Of a DNA stretch of 17,437 nucleotides, positions 6,883 to 15,834 are shown piece after piece. The DNA comes from JBOGJG01 sp050747825 (GTDB lineage: Bacteria > Acidobacteriota > UBA6911 > RPQK01 > JBOGJG01), in NCBI GenBank assembly GCA_050747825.1, contig JBOGJG010000123.1, positions 1-17,437 on the forward strand, written 5' to 3'. Both the position numbers and the translations under genes were made by a program. Each line of letters begins with the position of its first letter. Positions within the stretch are counted from its first letter, which is position 1. Under the pieces are notes generated by a model. The model saw only the letters and a program-made list of their open reading frames with translations, was not told where the DNA came from and did not search any database.

Positions 6883-9699
6883 ATGAAGGTCATGTTGGAA
6901 GTAGTTCTGGCGATCGCCATCGGCGTTTGGATTTGGCCGGCCGCCCTTGCATATCCCCCTGCGGAGGAGCCGCTTCTACTGGTCCGTATGCCCGACGAGG
7001 AATCCCTGGACCATCCGCCCTCTGACTTCGAGATCGCTCGGTTTGTAAGGGAGCACCAGGATAATCTTTACATGAGGGTGGAAGATCTCATGAGTGACCG
7101 AGATCTCGCCCGCCACGTGCTCGGGCAGCGTCAAATCTTCCAAGAACTCGCCGAATTTCAGCGGCAACACCGGATCGCCGTCAAGGTAAAGTTTATCTAC
7201 TGGGCTGACGCCTTTCGTTATTTCGTCGATTACATCTCTGATCCGAGCAATCCTCAGGTGGTCGCCCAGCTTGGCGACACCTGGGCCGCCTACTTTCGTT
7301 CTCTCGGGGTGCTCTCCTATGAGCGCCGTCACACCTGGGATGTGCGTCTCCTCTGGTATTGGAAGGACCTGGTGAGCGCCGAAGAGATTGGCGAGGGGGA
7401 GGGATTTGCCGCGGCCTGTGCGCGGCTTCGCCGCAACCCGCCTCCGGAATTGATCGCACCCTTTGCCATCCCAACCGCCCTGGACTGGAACCTGCTCCAC
7501 GATCTTTCGATCTGGCTCCATAATGCGGGCCTGCCCTCACTGGTCTCGTTGGATCGGAAGCTCGGACTCATTCCCTGGAAGGAGGCCGTTTTTGCCGGTC
7601 CTGAGGGAGAACGGGTGGCCCGGTTTCTCATAAGACTGACCGAAAACGGTTATCTGGTGCTACCAGAAAAGACCGACCTGACTGAGGACTTTCTCCTCAG
7701 GAAATACGCCATGGTGATCTTAGGAACCTGGCTGCCGGACCGTGCTGAAAAGAAGTTCGGTCCCGGTTGGCAGTCGCGGATCGGCGGAACCTTGCCGCCG
7801 AAGATCGGGGCGCCCCTATCCACGACGATTAAGGGAGGGTCTCTTCTGGCCGTTCTCGATCCGGGTCGGAGTAACGATCGCGGCCCAATCGATCGAGCGC
7901 GGCGCCTGATCGACTTCTTTGCTTCAAAAGAAAGCCAGCAACGATATACTCAAGCGCTTGCGGCACTTCCCGCAAACCCGGAGGCTTTGGCCGAATTCCG
8001 CTACTATCCCCTTTTCGAGACGGCGCTGAAGCGAGGCAGGACTTATCCCCAAATCCCCGAGTGGGCCCCGGTGGTCGAGAACCTGGCCACTCGAGACAAC
8101 ATTTATGCCTTCTGGAAGCGCCTGTCCGCTGTGGGTCACAGCCCGTCGGCAGCCAGCGGAACTGAACGGGCTATCCGGGAGAGTTTGATCCTGGCTGCTT
8201 TGAATTCCGCCCAAGCGGATATTAATAAGGAACTGTCCCCCGGGAAACTCTCTTTCTTGCGGCCCTGGCTCCTTGCCGTTGCCTTCCTTGTGGGAGCCAT
8301 AACGCTGATCGCTTTCTGGCACCGACGAGTGGAACGCATCCGCACGGAGGAATTGCGACAAACGCGAGACAGCCTGGCCACCCTTGAACGTCGCCTGGCT
8401 CGTGTGACAGCGGCGGAAAGTCAGGAGCGTGAGACTCCGTTTACAGAACCCCGAACCGCCGCCAAAGGGTTTCCCGCCTTGTATCTGGACGGTCTCAAGC
8501 GTCGCGTGTTGTTGAAAAGGGTGCCTTCAGCGCCGCTCGAAGAGATTATACACGGTACGGAATTTGACTTATTTCGGCACATTATCGAAGGCCTGCAAGT
8601 GGGTTGGTATGAAACTCACTGGATCTGGACCCACGTGATCTGGCCGGCCGCGCACGCTAAGTTTCCCAAGGGCGCCTTTGCCACGCACTGCACCAAGCTG
8701 CGAAAGGAGATCGAAAAAGTCTGGCAGTTGGGAGAGATGCTGGGAAGAGGTTCTCGTCATGGCGGCGCGATGCCGATTGAGGTCAGAGACGTCCACTTCT
8801 ACACGGATGCAGAGGCCGAGGACGGAGCCTACCCGATATGGTCGCTGTTTCAGGCCTGGGAAGAGGCTTCTAAAGCCCACCGAACAGAGCAGTGGGTCCA
8901 GGCGCAAAAGCACGTGGAAGAAGTGTTGCGAATCGACCCGGGTAACTGGCCGGCCAACATTTTGCTTTGTTGGTCAGTGACTCAAAAGCATGGCGACCCG
9001 CAAGACGAGCTGGTCCGAAAGGCAATTGAGTTTGCTCGCAAGCAGAAGGCGATCTACGAGCAGGCGGCAGAAAAGATCAAAGATCTTTCCGAAGAAAGGC
9101 TGAGTCTGGAACAAAAGGAGCGGATGCTCTCCAGGTTGGACAATTTGCGCCAATTAACGTCGCAATTGCCGCCGCAGGAGTCGGACTCTGCCCTGCCGAC
9201 TCGCAGGACCTGGCGGAGCAAGGCGCAACTCATCAGCTGGGCCGGATATTTAAACGGAGATCGGCTCGCACTACCCGAGGAGGAAAAAAGGGTCGTCGGG
9301 GAAGTCCGGAGCTTTGTCATTCGACATCTCCACTGGACTTCGAACCAGGAGGCCGAAGACCATCTTCGGGCGTTCGTTCAGGATCTGGCCCTGGATCAGG
9401 CGAACTGGCCGGAGGAGAAGCTGCCCGGCAGTGAGATCGCTTTCAAATATCAGGCGCTGGATCATGTCATGGCCGGTGTCTGTCGCCTCCCGGACGATGC
9501 GGAATCCAAGGCTCTCACGAAAGCTCAAAATCTGCGGAAGCTGTGGAGCAACCGCGCCCGGTTGCGCCATCGACTCCAGCAAGAGGCCACGCTGGATGAA
9601 CTTTATGAAGAGTGCCGGGGCCGGTATGGATGGCACCGCAGCCTCTTTAATCGCCTCCTCCAGCTGGAAAGTTTCTGTTCTCGACCGCGCTTGAAATGA
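6883..9699 (+). CDS. Solute-binding / transmembrane / winged-helix fusion, probable membrane-bound regulator
   Basis: A 938-residue protein. Residues 1-23 form a signal peptide or anchor ending ALA. Residues about 30-420 resemble an extracellular sugar-binding protein of ABC family 1: QLGDTWAAYFRSLGVL in the N-lobe, then GTWLPDRAEKKFG, GGSLLAVLDPG and ARRLIDFFASKESQQRY in the C-lobe. One helix (residues 462-479) is followed by HRRVERIR, which places the C-terminus in the cytoplasm, and a coiled coil (481-515). Residues about 533-615 look like an OmpR/PhoB winged helix: LDGLKRRVLL, then GTEFDLFRHIIEG, IWTHVIWP, and a recognition-helix-like segment THCTKLRKEIEK. A TPR-like hairpin (about 650-700), a helical coil and an unrecognised region (about 790-938) follow. 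No permease or ATPase is nearby, so sensing is more likely than ABC transport. The start is uncertain: ATG 6883 lacks a Shine-Dalgarno sequence, and ATG 6892 has GAAGG only two bases upstream. It lies 148 bp before receptor 2. Confidence 0.75.
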   Translation: MKVMLEVVLAIAIGVWIWPAALAYPPAEEPLLLVRMPDEESLDHPPSDFEIARFVREHQDNLYMRVEDLMSDRDLARHVLGQRQIFQELAEFQRQHRIAVKVKFIYWADAFRYFVDYISDPSNPQVVAQLGDTWAAYFRSLGVLSYERRHTWDVRLLWYWKDLVSAEEIGEGEGFAAACARLRRNPPPELIAPFAIPTALDWNLLHDLSIWLHNAGLPSLVSLDRKLGLIPWKEAVFAGPEGERVARFLIRLTENGYLVLPEKTDLTEDFLLRKYAMVILGTWLPDRAEKKFGPGWQSRIGGTLPPKIGAPLSTTIKGGSLLAVLDPGRSNDRGPIDRARRLIDFFASKESQQRYTQALAALPANPEALAEFRYYPLFETALKRGRTYPQIPEWAPVVENLATRDNIYAFWKRLSAVGHSPSAASGTERAIRESLILAALNSAQADINKELSPGKLSFLRPWLLAVAFLVGAITLIAFWHRRVERIRTEELRQTRDSLATLERRLARVTAAESQERETPFTEPRTAAKGFPALYLDGLKRRVLLKRVPSAPLEEIIHGTEFDLFRHIIEGLQVGWYETHWIWTHVIWPAAHAKFPKGAFATHCTKLRKEIEKVWQLGEMLGRGSRHGGAMPIEVRDVHFYTDAEAEDGAYPIWSLFQAWEEASKAHRTEQWVQAQKHVEEVLRIDPGNWPANILLCWSVTQKHGDPQDELVRKAIEFARKQKAIYEQAAEKIKDLSEERLSLEQKERMLSRLDNLRQLTSQLPPQESDSALPTRRTWRSKAQLISWAGYLNGDRLALPEEEKRVVGEVRSFVIRHLHWTSNQEAEDHLRAFVQDLALDQANWPEEKLPGSEIAFKYQALDHVMAGVCRLPDDAESKALTKAQNLRKLWSNRARLRHRLQQEATLDELYEECRGRYGWHRSLFNRLLQLESFCSRPRLK
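7203..7244 (+). repeat. In-gene counterpart of the 42-bp patch at 135-176
   Basis: This segment encodes ADAFRYFVDYISDP in the solute-binding-like domain. It matches 135-176 at 40 of 42 bases, and flanking sequence does not match. Confidence 0.8.
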
Positions 9700-9774
9700 T
9701 TTTCAGTAGGAAGAGGCGGGCGATCTTACGGAAAACTAATCTCGACCCTTACCGCTTCCAGTTTCTGGGCGGGC

Positions 9775-9807
9775 TGGAAATTTTTCCAAATATTTCCCAC
9801 CTATAGA
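9775..9807 (+). promoter_or_regulatory. Candidate operator and promoter of TonB receptor 2
   Basis: An interrupted palindrome TGGAAA-TT-TTTCCA (9775-9788) is followed by TATAGA (9802-9807), which could be a -10 box. No convincing -35 is visible at the right distance, so an activator bound at the palindrome could substitute for it. This is weak evidence resting on position and symmetry alone. Confidence 0.3.
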
Positions 9808-9847
9808 AAGATACCAGGCTCATAACAATTTATCGAGGAGGCTGATC

Positions 9848-12800
9848 GTGGGACAAAAATCCTGTGTTGTCATTCGTCTGACTGTATCTCTATTCTTCAT
9901 TTTTGGGGTAACCGCAACCGCTCATGCACAATTTAGGGCCAGCATTCAGGGCACGGTGACGGATACCTCGGGCGCCGTCATTCCAGGTGTCAGCGTGACG
10001 GTCACCAACCAGGAGACGGGCCTATCTCAAGAGGTGATCACCACCGACGAGGGTGTTTATCGCGTCTCGGCGCTTCCGCCGGGCAGGTACACGGTGAGCG
10101 CGCAACTCGAGGGCTTCAAAAAAAGGGTCATCGAAAACGTGGTGGTTAGCGCCGAAGAACCGCGCGGGGTCAATCTCATACTGGAGGTGGGCGAAGTATC
10201 GGAGGTTGTAACCGTCACAGCGACGGCTGGGCTGACCCAGACCGAGAACGCGGATGTCTCCGGCACGCTGGCCACGGTTGAAATTCAAAGACTGCCTCAG
10301 CTGGGCCGCGATCCGTACGAGTTGATTCGCCTGGCGCCGGGAGTCTTTGGCCTGGGTGCCCGCTCTGCCGGAGGCGGTTCGGTCGGGTTCCCCAATCAGG
10401 CGGGCCCGGGCGGCTCCAACGACTCCATCTTTCAGACGGAAAACCAGGTTCCGATCAGCGCCAACGGCCAGCGGGTCGAGGCCAACAACTTCCAGATCGA
10501 TGGCGTGACCACGATGAGTCAGGCCTGGGGCGGCGCGGCCGTCATCACGCCCAACCAGGAGTCCGTGAAGGAGATCCGCGTAGTGGCGAACAACTATTCT
10601 GCCGAGTACGGCCGCAACACGGGCGCCCAGGTGCTGGTGGTCTCGCAGGCCGGCACCAACCAGTTTCATGGCAGCGGGGTCTTCAAGCGAAACACTGCAG
10701 GACTCAACGCCTTCCAAAAATGGGGAGGACCCTTCTTGCGGCCACAGCGAGTCAGCCAGTTCCTCAGCCAATGGGCCGGCAGCGTCGGCGGGCCCATCCT
10801 CCAGAACAAGCTGTTTTTCTTTTTCTCTTACGAAACCCTACGGCGGGCAAAGGACAGTTTCTTCACGGATTGGGTTGAAACGCCGGAGTTCGTGGACCTG
10901 GTCAAGAGCCAGCGGCCGAACAGTATCGCGGCGAAGATCTTCAGCTTCCCGGGCGTCACTCCTGCGCGGATCGCAAAGACCCTGGAGCGTCGGGACATCG
11001 GATCGCTCACCGGAGGTCCTGGCCAGGTCGTCGCCGGCGGAGACAGCTCACTCGGCGGCGGCCTGGACGGCATTCCGGACATCCAGCGTGCCGAGATTGC
11101 CACCTTCAACAACACTGTCGCGCAGCAGTTCAACGCCCGCGTCGACTACCAACTCACCGAGAAGGACCTGGTTGCCTTTAGTATGTACTTTGTCCCGAAC
11201 ACCAGGGAGTCCAATAATGCATGGGCAAATGATGGCCGCCCCTATGGGGACTTTACTTCGGCCCGGCGGAACACGGTGGGCACGTTGCTATGGACGCGCA
11301 CCCTGTCGCCGACGTTGCTCAACGAGGCGCGTTTCAACGTCACCCGCTGGTTTTTTGACGAAATCGAGTCCAACCCCACAATGCCCTGGGGTATTCCCAA
11401 AGTTCGCGTGACCTTCCCCGGCTCCGTTCTCAGGACGTTAGGCCCCAATGTCGGACCCGGCGTTTTCTTTCAGACGACCTACAACTTCCGCAACACGCTG
11501 AGCAAGGTGGTGAATGCTCATGCGCTGAAGTTCGGCGCGGACGTCATTCGCGAACAGAACAACAGCCGTGCCCCCTGGGCCGGCCGTCCAAGCTACTGGT
11601 TTGGCAATCTCTGGAGTTTTGCCAACGACGCGCCGCGCGAGCAAGTCGCCTTCCTGGAGCCAAAGACCGGCGCGTTTACGGATCTGGCCCGGTACCCCCG
11701 CTCCGACTATTACGCCCTGTTCGTACAAGACGACTGGAAGGTCCGTCCGAACCTGACCTTAAACCTCGGCCTGCGATGGGAATACTTTACCCCCCTGCGC
11801 ACGAAGCGCGGCAACTTGGCAAATTTGATTCTGGGCCCGAACGGAGAGCTGACGGGCGCCCGGATCACGCTGGCATCCGAGCTGTCCGAGCCGGACCGCA
11901 ACAACTTCGGACCGCAACTGGGCTTTGCCTGGAGCCCGGCGGCCTTCAAGAACAAGGTCGTACTGCGTGGCGGCTTCGGCGTGGGGTTTAACCGCCTTCC
12001 GGGATCCAGGCTGCTTGAGTCGCAATTCAATCCACCGGATTTCAACGGCTTTAACCTTTTCGGAGAAGACATCCATTATGCCCTGGCCAGTGACCTGAAC
12101 ACCTTTGGCTTCCCGCCCACCCCGGCAGCGACTCGGACTTTTGACCCCAACACGAACCTTCCCGTAAGCGGCAAAGTCGGCATAAATCAGGCGACTGCCC
12201 AAAAGATTCCCACACCGTATGCTTATCGCTACTCGCTGACCGCAGAGTCAGAGGTGCGGGCCGATTGGCTGGTGTCGCTTGGCTACCAGGGTAGCGCCGC
12301 CCATAAGCTCCCGCGTGTTGTTCCCCATCACCTGTTCGTTGCCCCGAACCCGAGCATTGAACGCGTGAACTTGATGCGCACCGACGTCAACAGCAACTAC
12401 AATGCCTTGCTTGCGCGGCTGACCCGCCCCTTTGCCGCGGGTTACCTGCTTAACGCCGAGTATCGCTGGAGCAAGAGCCTGGACACCTGCTCCAGCGATC
12501 ACAACTGCGTGCAGAGTTTTCCTTTCGATCAGCGAACGGAATACGGGCCATCGGACTTCGATGTTACGCATTCCTTCCGGGCCTGGGGCACATGGGACCT
12601 ACCCCTCTTCCGGGGCCGCAACGGCGCGTTGGGCAAAGTAGCGGGGGGCTGGGAACTCACCGGCATCCTTACGGCCAGTTCCGGCTTCCCCTGGACGCCG
12701 GTTTTCGGCGGTAGTGAGTGCCAGGTCGAGGTAGCCGGGGGTCGCGTGTGCCCGCTGCGGCCCATCGCCCAGATACAAGCGGCGACGGACGACACAAGCA

Positions 12801-13171
12801 ACCAGATCTTTATGCGGCCCGGCGGTGCTTTCCCCGGTGGGGGCCTTAAATTTTTCACGCCTCCCCCGAAGGGAACCTTCGGTGTCCCGCCGCGGCCGGG
12901 GATTGGGCGCAACAGTTTCCGTGGCCCCCACTATTTCGCGGTGGATTTGACTGTGGTCAAGCGGTTCAGCCTGCCGGGGATGGCATTCTTGGGGGAAGGA
13001 GCGAGTCTGGAGATCCGAGCCAACGCGTTCAACTTGTTCAACAACCTGAATCTAGGGCCTTTCGGATTCAACAGCCGGAGTACGCAGATCGATAACGCAG
13101 ACTTCTTTGGCCGGGCTGAAAACGCCTTGGCGGGACGGGTTGTTGAATTCCAGGCGCGGTTCAGCTTCTAA
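9848..13171 (+). CDS. TonB-dependent receptor 2 (Oar-like, carboxypeptidase-regulatory N-domain)
   Basis: An 1107-residue outer-membrane receptor starting at GTG. The start is fixed by GAGGAGG (9835-9841) six bases upstream and by a signal peptide beginning right there (residues 1-27, cleavage AHA|Q). Residues about 31-115 form the carboxypeptidase-regulatory-like domain (ASIQGTVTDTSGAVIPGVSV). Then come the linker LILEVGEVSEVVTV, the plug with LPQLGRDPYELIRLAPGV (149-166; its first part aligns with LPLNGRNF of receptor 1), and a long beta-barrel with FVQDDWKVRPNLTLNLGLRW and the terminal motif ARFSF ending in Phe, the classical outer-membrane barrel end. It is the same overall type as receptor 1 but a clearly different sequence. 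It is followed by a hairpin, two TPR genes and a GH144-like enzyme, so a glycan fragment is the likeliest substrate (inference). Confidence 0.95.
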   Translation: MGQKSCVVIRLTVSLFFIFGVTATAHAQFRASIQGTVTDTSGAVIPGVSVTVTNQETGLSQEVITTDEGVYRVSALPPGRYTVSAQLEGFKKRVIENVVVSAEEPRGVNLILEVGEVSEVVTVTATAGLTQTENADVSGTLATVEIQRLPQLGRDPYELIRLAPGVFGLGARSAGGGSVGFPNQAGPGGSNDSIFQTENQVPISANGQRVEANNFQIDGVTTMSQAWGGAAVITPNQESVKEIRVVANNYSAEYGRNTGAQVLVVSQAGTNQFHGSGVFKRNTAGLNAFQKWGGPFLRPQRVSQFLSQWAGSVGGPILQNKLFFFFSYETLRRAKDSFFTDWVETPEFVDLVKSQRPNSIAAKIFSFPGVTPARIAKTLERRDIGSLTGGPGQVVAGGDSSLGGGLDGIPDIQRAEIATFNNTVAQQFNARVDYQLTEKDLVAFSMYFVPNTRESNNAWANDGRPYGDFTSARRNTVGTLLWTRTLSPTLLNEARFNVTRWFFDEIESNPTMPWGIPKVRVTFPGSVLRTLGPNVGPGVFFQTTYNFRNTLSKVVNAHALKFGADVIREQNNSRAPWAGRPSYWFGNLWSFANDAPREQVAFLEPKTGAFTDLARYPRSDYYALFVQDDWKVRPNLTLNLGLRWEYFTPLRTKRGNLANLILGPNGELTGARITLASELSEPDRNNFGPQLGFAWSPAAFKNKVVLRGGFGVGFNRLPGSRLLESQFNPPDFNGFNLFGEDIHYALASDLNTFGFPPTPAATRTFDPNTNLPVSGKVGINQATAQKIPTPYAYRYSLTAESEVRADWLVSLGYQGSAAHKLPRVVPHHLFVAPNPSIERVNLMRTDVNSNYNALLARLTRPFAAGYLLNAEYRWSKSLDTCSSDHNCVQSFPFDQRTEYGPSDFDVTHSFRAWGTWDLPLFRGRNGALGKVAGGWELTGILTASSGFPWTPVFGGSECQVEVAGGRVCPLRPIAQIQAATDDTSNQIFMRPGGAFPGGGLKFFTPPPKGTFGVPPRPGIGRNSFRGPHYFAVDLTVVKRFSLPGMAFLGEGASLEIRANAFNLFNNLNLGPFGFNSRSTQIDNADFFGRAENALAGRVVEFQARFSF

Positions 13172-13182
13172 TAGAATTCACC

Positions 13183-13205
13183 GGGGAGGCCCAGCCGGCC
13201 TCCCC
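13183..13205 (+). terminator. Perfect 9-bp hairpin between receptor 2 and TPR gene
   Basis: GGGGAGGCC (13183-13191) and GGCCTCCCC (13197-13205) pair perfectly around the loop CAGCC, 11 bases after the receptor stop. No T-run follows, so read-through is expected. The left arm also holds GGGGAGG, a Shine-Dalgarno-like sequence, but it is about 23 bases from the next ATG and buried in the stem. It may damp expression of the downstream genes relative to the receptor. Confidence 0.6.
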
Positions 13206-13212
13206 TTACTTC

Positions 13213-14646
13213 ATGGCCATGGTTGTCTGTAATCCTGCAAGGGCGGTCGCTACTACATTTCTGGTCTTGGCCGTCTGCATGCCGGCCGCAGCGCAGGATA
13301 CCGGCCCCTCGCTTGCTTCTGCCGATACAGCCATGCAGGCGGCTCGGTTCGCCGACGCCGCCCGGCAGTATGAGGCCTGGCTCAAAACCCAACCGGATTC
13401 CAAAGAAGTCCTGTTCGCTCTCGGTGTGTGTTACTTGCAGTTGGGAAGGAACAGCGAGGCGGTGGCCACGCTGAGAAAGTATCTGACATTGGTTCCCGAT
13501 TCGGCAAGTGGACACACCGCCCTTGGCATCGCGCTCTTGGACGGAACAGGGATCGCCGAGGCTAAAGCGGAATTGGAAACCGCGGTTCGGCTCAATCCGG
13601 CACAACCCGATGCGGTCGAGGCGCTGGCCAGGATCTATCTCGCCGACGGAGATCCCGCCAAGGCGCTGTCGTTACTCCGACCGCTGGACACGCCGGAGGG
13701 GAGCGAAGAGAAACGTGCGCTGCTCGGGGAAGCACTGATCCGAACGGGGCAGGCCGAGGCCGCCGCCGCCCTGTTCGAGCGTGGCCTGGCAGCCAAGCCG
13801 AGGGGCGCGGTCCAGACCTACGTAATGACAGCGTGGGCGCGGATCAAGTCCGGAGACCTCGAGAGGGCTGCCGAGATCTGCGAACAGGGCATGCGGATTT
13901 ATCCCGACTCGGAAATCGAGGGCCTATACCTGTCCCTGCCCGCACCGCTTCTGGCGCGAAGAACGGCGGCACGATTAGAACGCCTGACGTCCGCTCCCGA
14001 TGTCGCCGAGTTGATAGCGTTGGGGCGAGTGCTGACAGACGCCGACCCTGCACAAAAAACGAGAGCCGGTGAGATCGCGCAGCGGCTGCTGGCTCACGCC
14101 ATCGAACTGGCGCCCGACAACGCCTCCGCTCACTACAACTACGGCCGGGCGCTCCGGCAAACCAGTCTTGAAAGCGCTCTCAAGCAGTGGGGAAAAGCGC
14201 TCACACTCGGCGCAGACGATGAGCTCAGGATGCAGATCTATACTCAGATTGGGAACGCGAAGCACGCCCTGTCGGACCTCAGCGGGGCCGAGCGGGCTTT
14301 CCGGGCGGCTCTCGAGATCAACCAGAGGCTGCCGAGGCACAGGCCCGAACCCGCGCTGGAGTATGTTCGCTTCCTTAGAGCGCGGCCCCCTGAAGCGGAA
14401 GCTTTGCTGAGTCAAATTCTGAGTTGGAACCCTTTGTTTCCGCCGGCGCGCCTGGAACGCGCCAAGTTGCTGGCCGCCAGGGGGCAGTGGGACAAGGTCA
14501 TCGAAGAAGGGGAATTTGTGTTGCGCAGCGCGGGAGAGAACACCGAATTGCTCCATGCCGCGCACGCGCTGCTTGCCCGCGCTTATTATCGGCTGAACCA
14601 ACCGGAAAAAGCGCAATGGCATCGGTCGCGGATCGAGTCCCAGTGA
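13213..14646 (+). CDS. Exported TPR-repeat protein A of receptor cluster 2
   Basis: A 477-residue protein with a signal peptide (residues 1-27, cleavage PAAA|Q). TPR units continue to the end: ARFADAARQYEAWLKTQPDS and GRNSEAVATLRKYLTLVPDS near the N-terminus, ASAHYNYGRALRQTSLESAL in the middle, and a last pair around LLARAYYRLNQPEKAQWH. ATG 13213 and ATG 13219 are both possible; neither has a well-placed Shine-Dalgarno sequence, because the only purine run lies in the upstream hairpin. That suggests coupling to receptor translation or low expression. It starts 41 bp after receptor 2 and ends 17 bp before the next TPR gene, so it is probably in the same operon. It is expected to act in the periplasm as a protein-interaction scaffold; no catalytic motif was seen. 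Confidence 0.88.
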   Translation: MAMVVCNPARAVATTFLVLAVCMPAAAQDTGPSLASADTAMQAARFADAARQYEAWLKTQPDSKEVLFALGVCYLQLGRNSEAVATLRKYLTLVPDSASGHTALGIALLDGTGIAEAKAELETAVRLNPAQPDAVEALARIYLADGDPAKALSLLRPLDTPEGSEEKRALLGEALIRTGQAEAAAALFERGLAAKPRGAVQTYVMTAWARIKSGDLERAAEICEQGMRIYPDSEIEGLYLSLPAPLLARRTAARLERLTSAPDVAELIALGRVLTDADPAQKTRAGEIAQRLLAHAIELAPDNASAHYNYGRALRQTSLESALKQWGKALTLGADDELRMQIYTQIGNAKHALSDLSGAERAFRAALEINQRLPRHRPEPALEYVRFLRARPPEAEALLSQILSWNPLFPPARLERAKLLAARGQWDKVIEEGEFVLRSAGENTELLHAAHALLARAYYRLNQPEKAQWHRSRIESQ

Positions 14647-14663
14647 TCCATCACTTACACGAC

Positions 14664-15833
14664 ATGCGTAGGCTACTGATTCTCGCCCTGCTCGTCTTCT
14701 CAGACCCGCTGTCATGGGCGCAAGAACGTGTCACGCCTCCTCAGGATTTTGACCAGGTGGCGGCCCAGGCCGAAGCGGCTCGCGGCGCGAGCCGGATTGA
14801 GGAAGCGATGGGGCTTTATCGGAAAGCGTTGTCTTTGAAGCCTGGATGGGCGGAAGGCTGGTGGTATCTGGGCACGCTTTTGTACGAGCGCGATGCTTAC
14901 GCCGACGCGGCTCCGGCCTTCCGTGAGGCGGCGGCCCTCAATCCGAAAGTCGGAACGGCATGGGTGATGCTGGGGCTGTGCGAGTTCAAGCTCGGCCGCC
15001 ATCAGGATGCCCTCGAGCACATGCAGAGAGGCCGCCGGCTGGGCGCCGGCGCCCAGCCGCAATTCAGGCACGTGATGCTTTACCACGAAGGCCTTTTGCT
15101 GCTCGATAAAGGGGAGTTCGAACGCGCTCAACAGACGCTCGGCCTCCTGAGCGATGAAGGAGTCGAGAACGAGGACCTCATCACCGCCCTGGGGCGCTCC
15201 GTTCTTCGCCTTCATTCCTCAGATCTCCTTGCAGGAGATTCCGCGCTGCGCCAACTCGTCAGGCGCGCCGGCCGGGCGGAATACCTGGCAGGTCAGAAGA
15301 AGTTTAGGGAAGCGCTGGGCGAGTACGAGCGCCTGACCACAGAATTCCCACAGGGGCGCAATGTCCACTACGCTCTCGGACGTTTTTTTGTCACGAGCCA
15401 ACCTGACCCGGAGAGAGCAGTGGCGGCGTTTCAGCGTGAGCTCGAGAATTCTCCGGACCACGTGCCCGCGCATCTGGGCATCGCCGCTGTCAAATCCTCG
15501 TCTGACCCCGCTGCAGCGCTGCGCCACGCGGAAGAGGCCGTCCAGCTCAATCCGCGCATTCCGCTTGGACATTACCTGTTAGGGTCGCTGCTCCTCGATG
15601 CCAACCAAACGGAACGCGCCATCCGCGAGTTGGAAATCGCCCGGCGCTCTTTTCCCAACGAGCCCAGCGTGTACTACGCACTCGGGCGTGCTTATGCTCG
15701 CGCCAACCGGAAGCAGGATGCCGAGCACGCCCGCGCCACCTTCAAGCGCCTCACCGCAGAGATTCAGGAGGCTGAGCAAAGTGGGAGAGGCCGAGCTTCC
15801 AAAGCGGCCGAAGCGAATCCTCCTCAACAATGA
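14664..15833 (+). CDS. Exported TPR-repeat protein B of receptor cluster 2
   Basis: A 389-residue protein. The frame is open from 14424, but ATG 14664 is chosen because a typical signal peptide begins exactly there (MRRLLILALLVFSDPLSWA|Q) and the earlier part merely overlaps the previous gene in another frame. TPR units span about residues 25-370: ASRIEEAMGLYRKALSLKPG, ERDAYADAAPAFREAAALNP, and GHYLLGSLLLDANQTERAIR near the end. The C-tail is low-complexity and polar (EAEQSGRGRASKAAEANPPQQ region). It has no clear Shine-Dalgarno sequence. It lies 17 bp behind TPR protein A, and its stop is one base from the start of the GH144-like gene, indicating translational coupling. The role is unknown; adjacency suggests a periplasmic complex with TPR A, the receptor or the enzyme. 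Confidence 0.85.
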   Translation: MRRLLILALLVFSDPLSWAQERVTPPQDFDQVAAQAEAARGASRIEEAMGLYRKALSLKPGWAEGWWYLGTLLYERDAYADAAPAFREAAALNPKVGTAWVMLGLCEFKLGRHQDALEHMQRGRRLGAGAQPQFRHVMLYHEGLLLLDKGEFERAQQTLGLLSDEGVENEDLITALGRSVLRLHSSDLLAGDSALRQLVRRAGRAEYLAGQKKFREALGEYERLTTEFPQGRNVHYALGRFFVTSQPDPERAVAAFQRELENSPDHVPAHLGIAAVKSSSDPAAALRHAEEAVQLNPRIPLGHYLLGSLLLDANQTERAIRELEIARRSFPNEPSVYYALGRAYARANRKQDAEHARATFKRLTAEIQEAEQSGRGRASKAAEANPPQQ

Positions 15834-15834
15834 A

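Noticed and set aside
6883..9699. The 938-residue protein as an ordinary ABC-transporter binding protein
   Set aside because: It is about twice the usual length, with a membrane helix and a long cytoplasmic half, and no permease or ATPase gene is adjacent.
10668..11411. 247-codon frame overlapping receptor 2, and the 10022-10771 antisense frame
   Set aside because: Both are shadows of the receptor. The first is a Ser/Arg/Thr-rich shifted reading typical of a wrong frame; neither has a start signal or a domain.
14642..14655. Small palindrome AGTGAT-CC-ATCACT across the TPR A stop codon
   Set aside because: The stem is only 5-6 bp with a minimal loop; chance is an adequate explanation.
14424..14663. 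Longer start for TPR protein B
   Set aside because: The extra 80 codons overlap TPR protein A out of frame and put the signal peptide in the interior of the protein.
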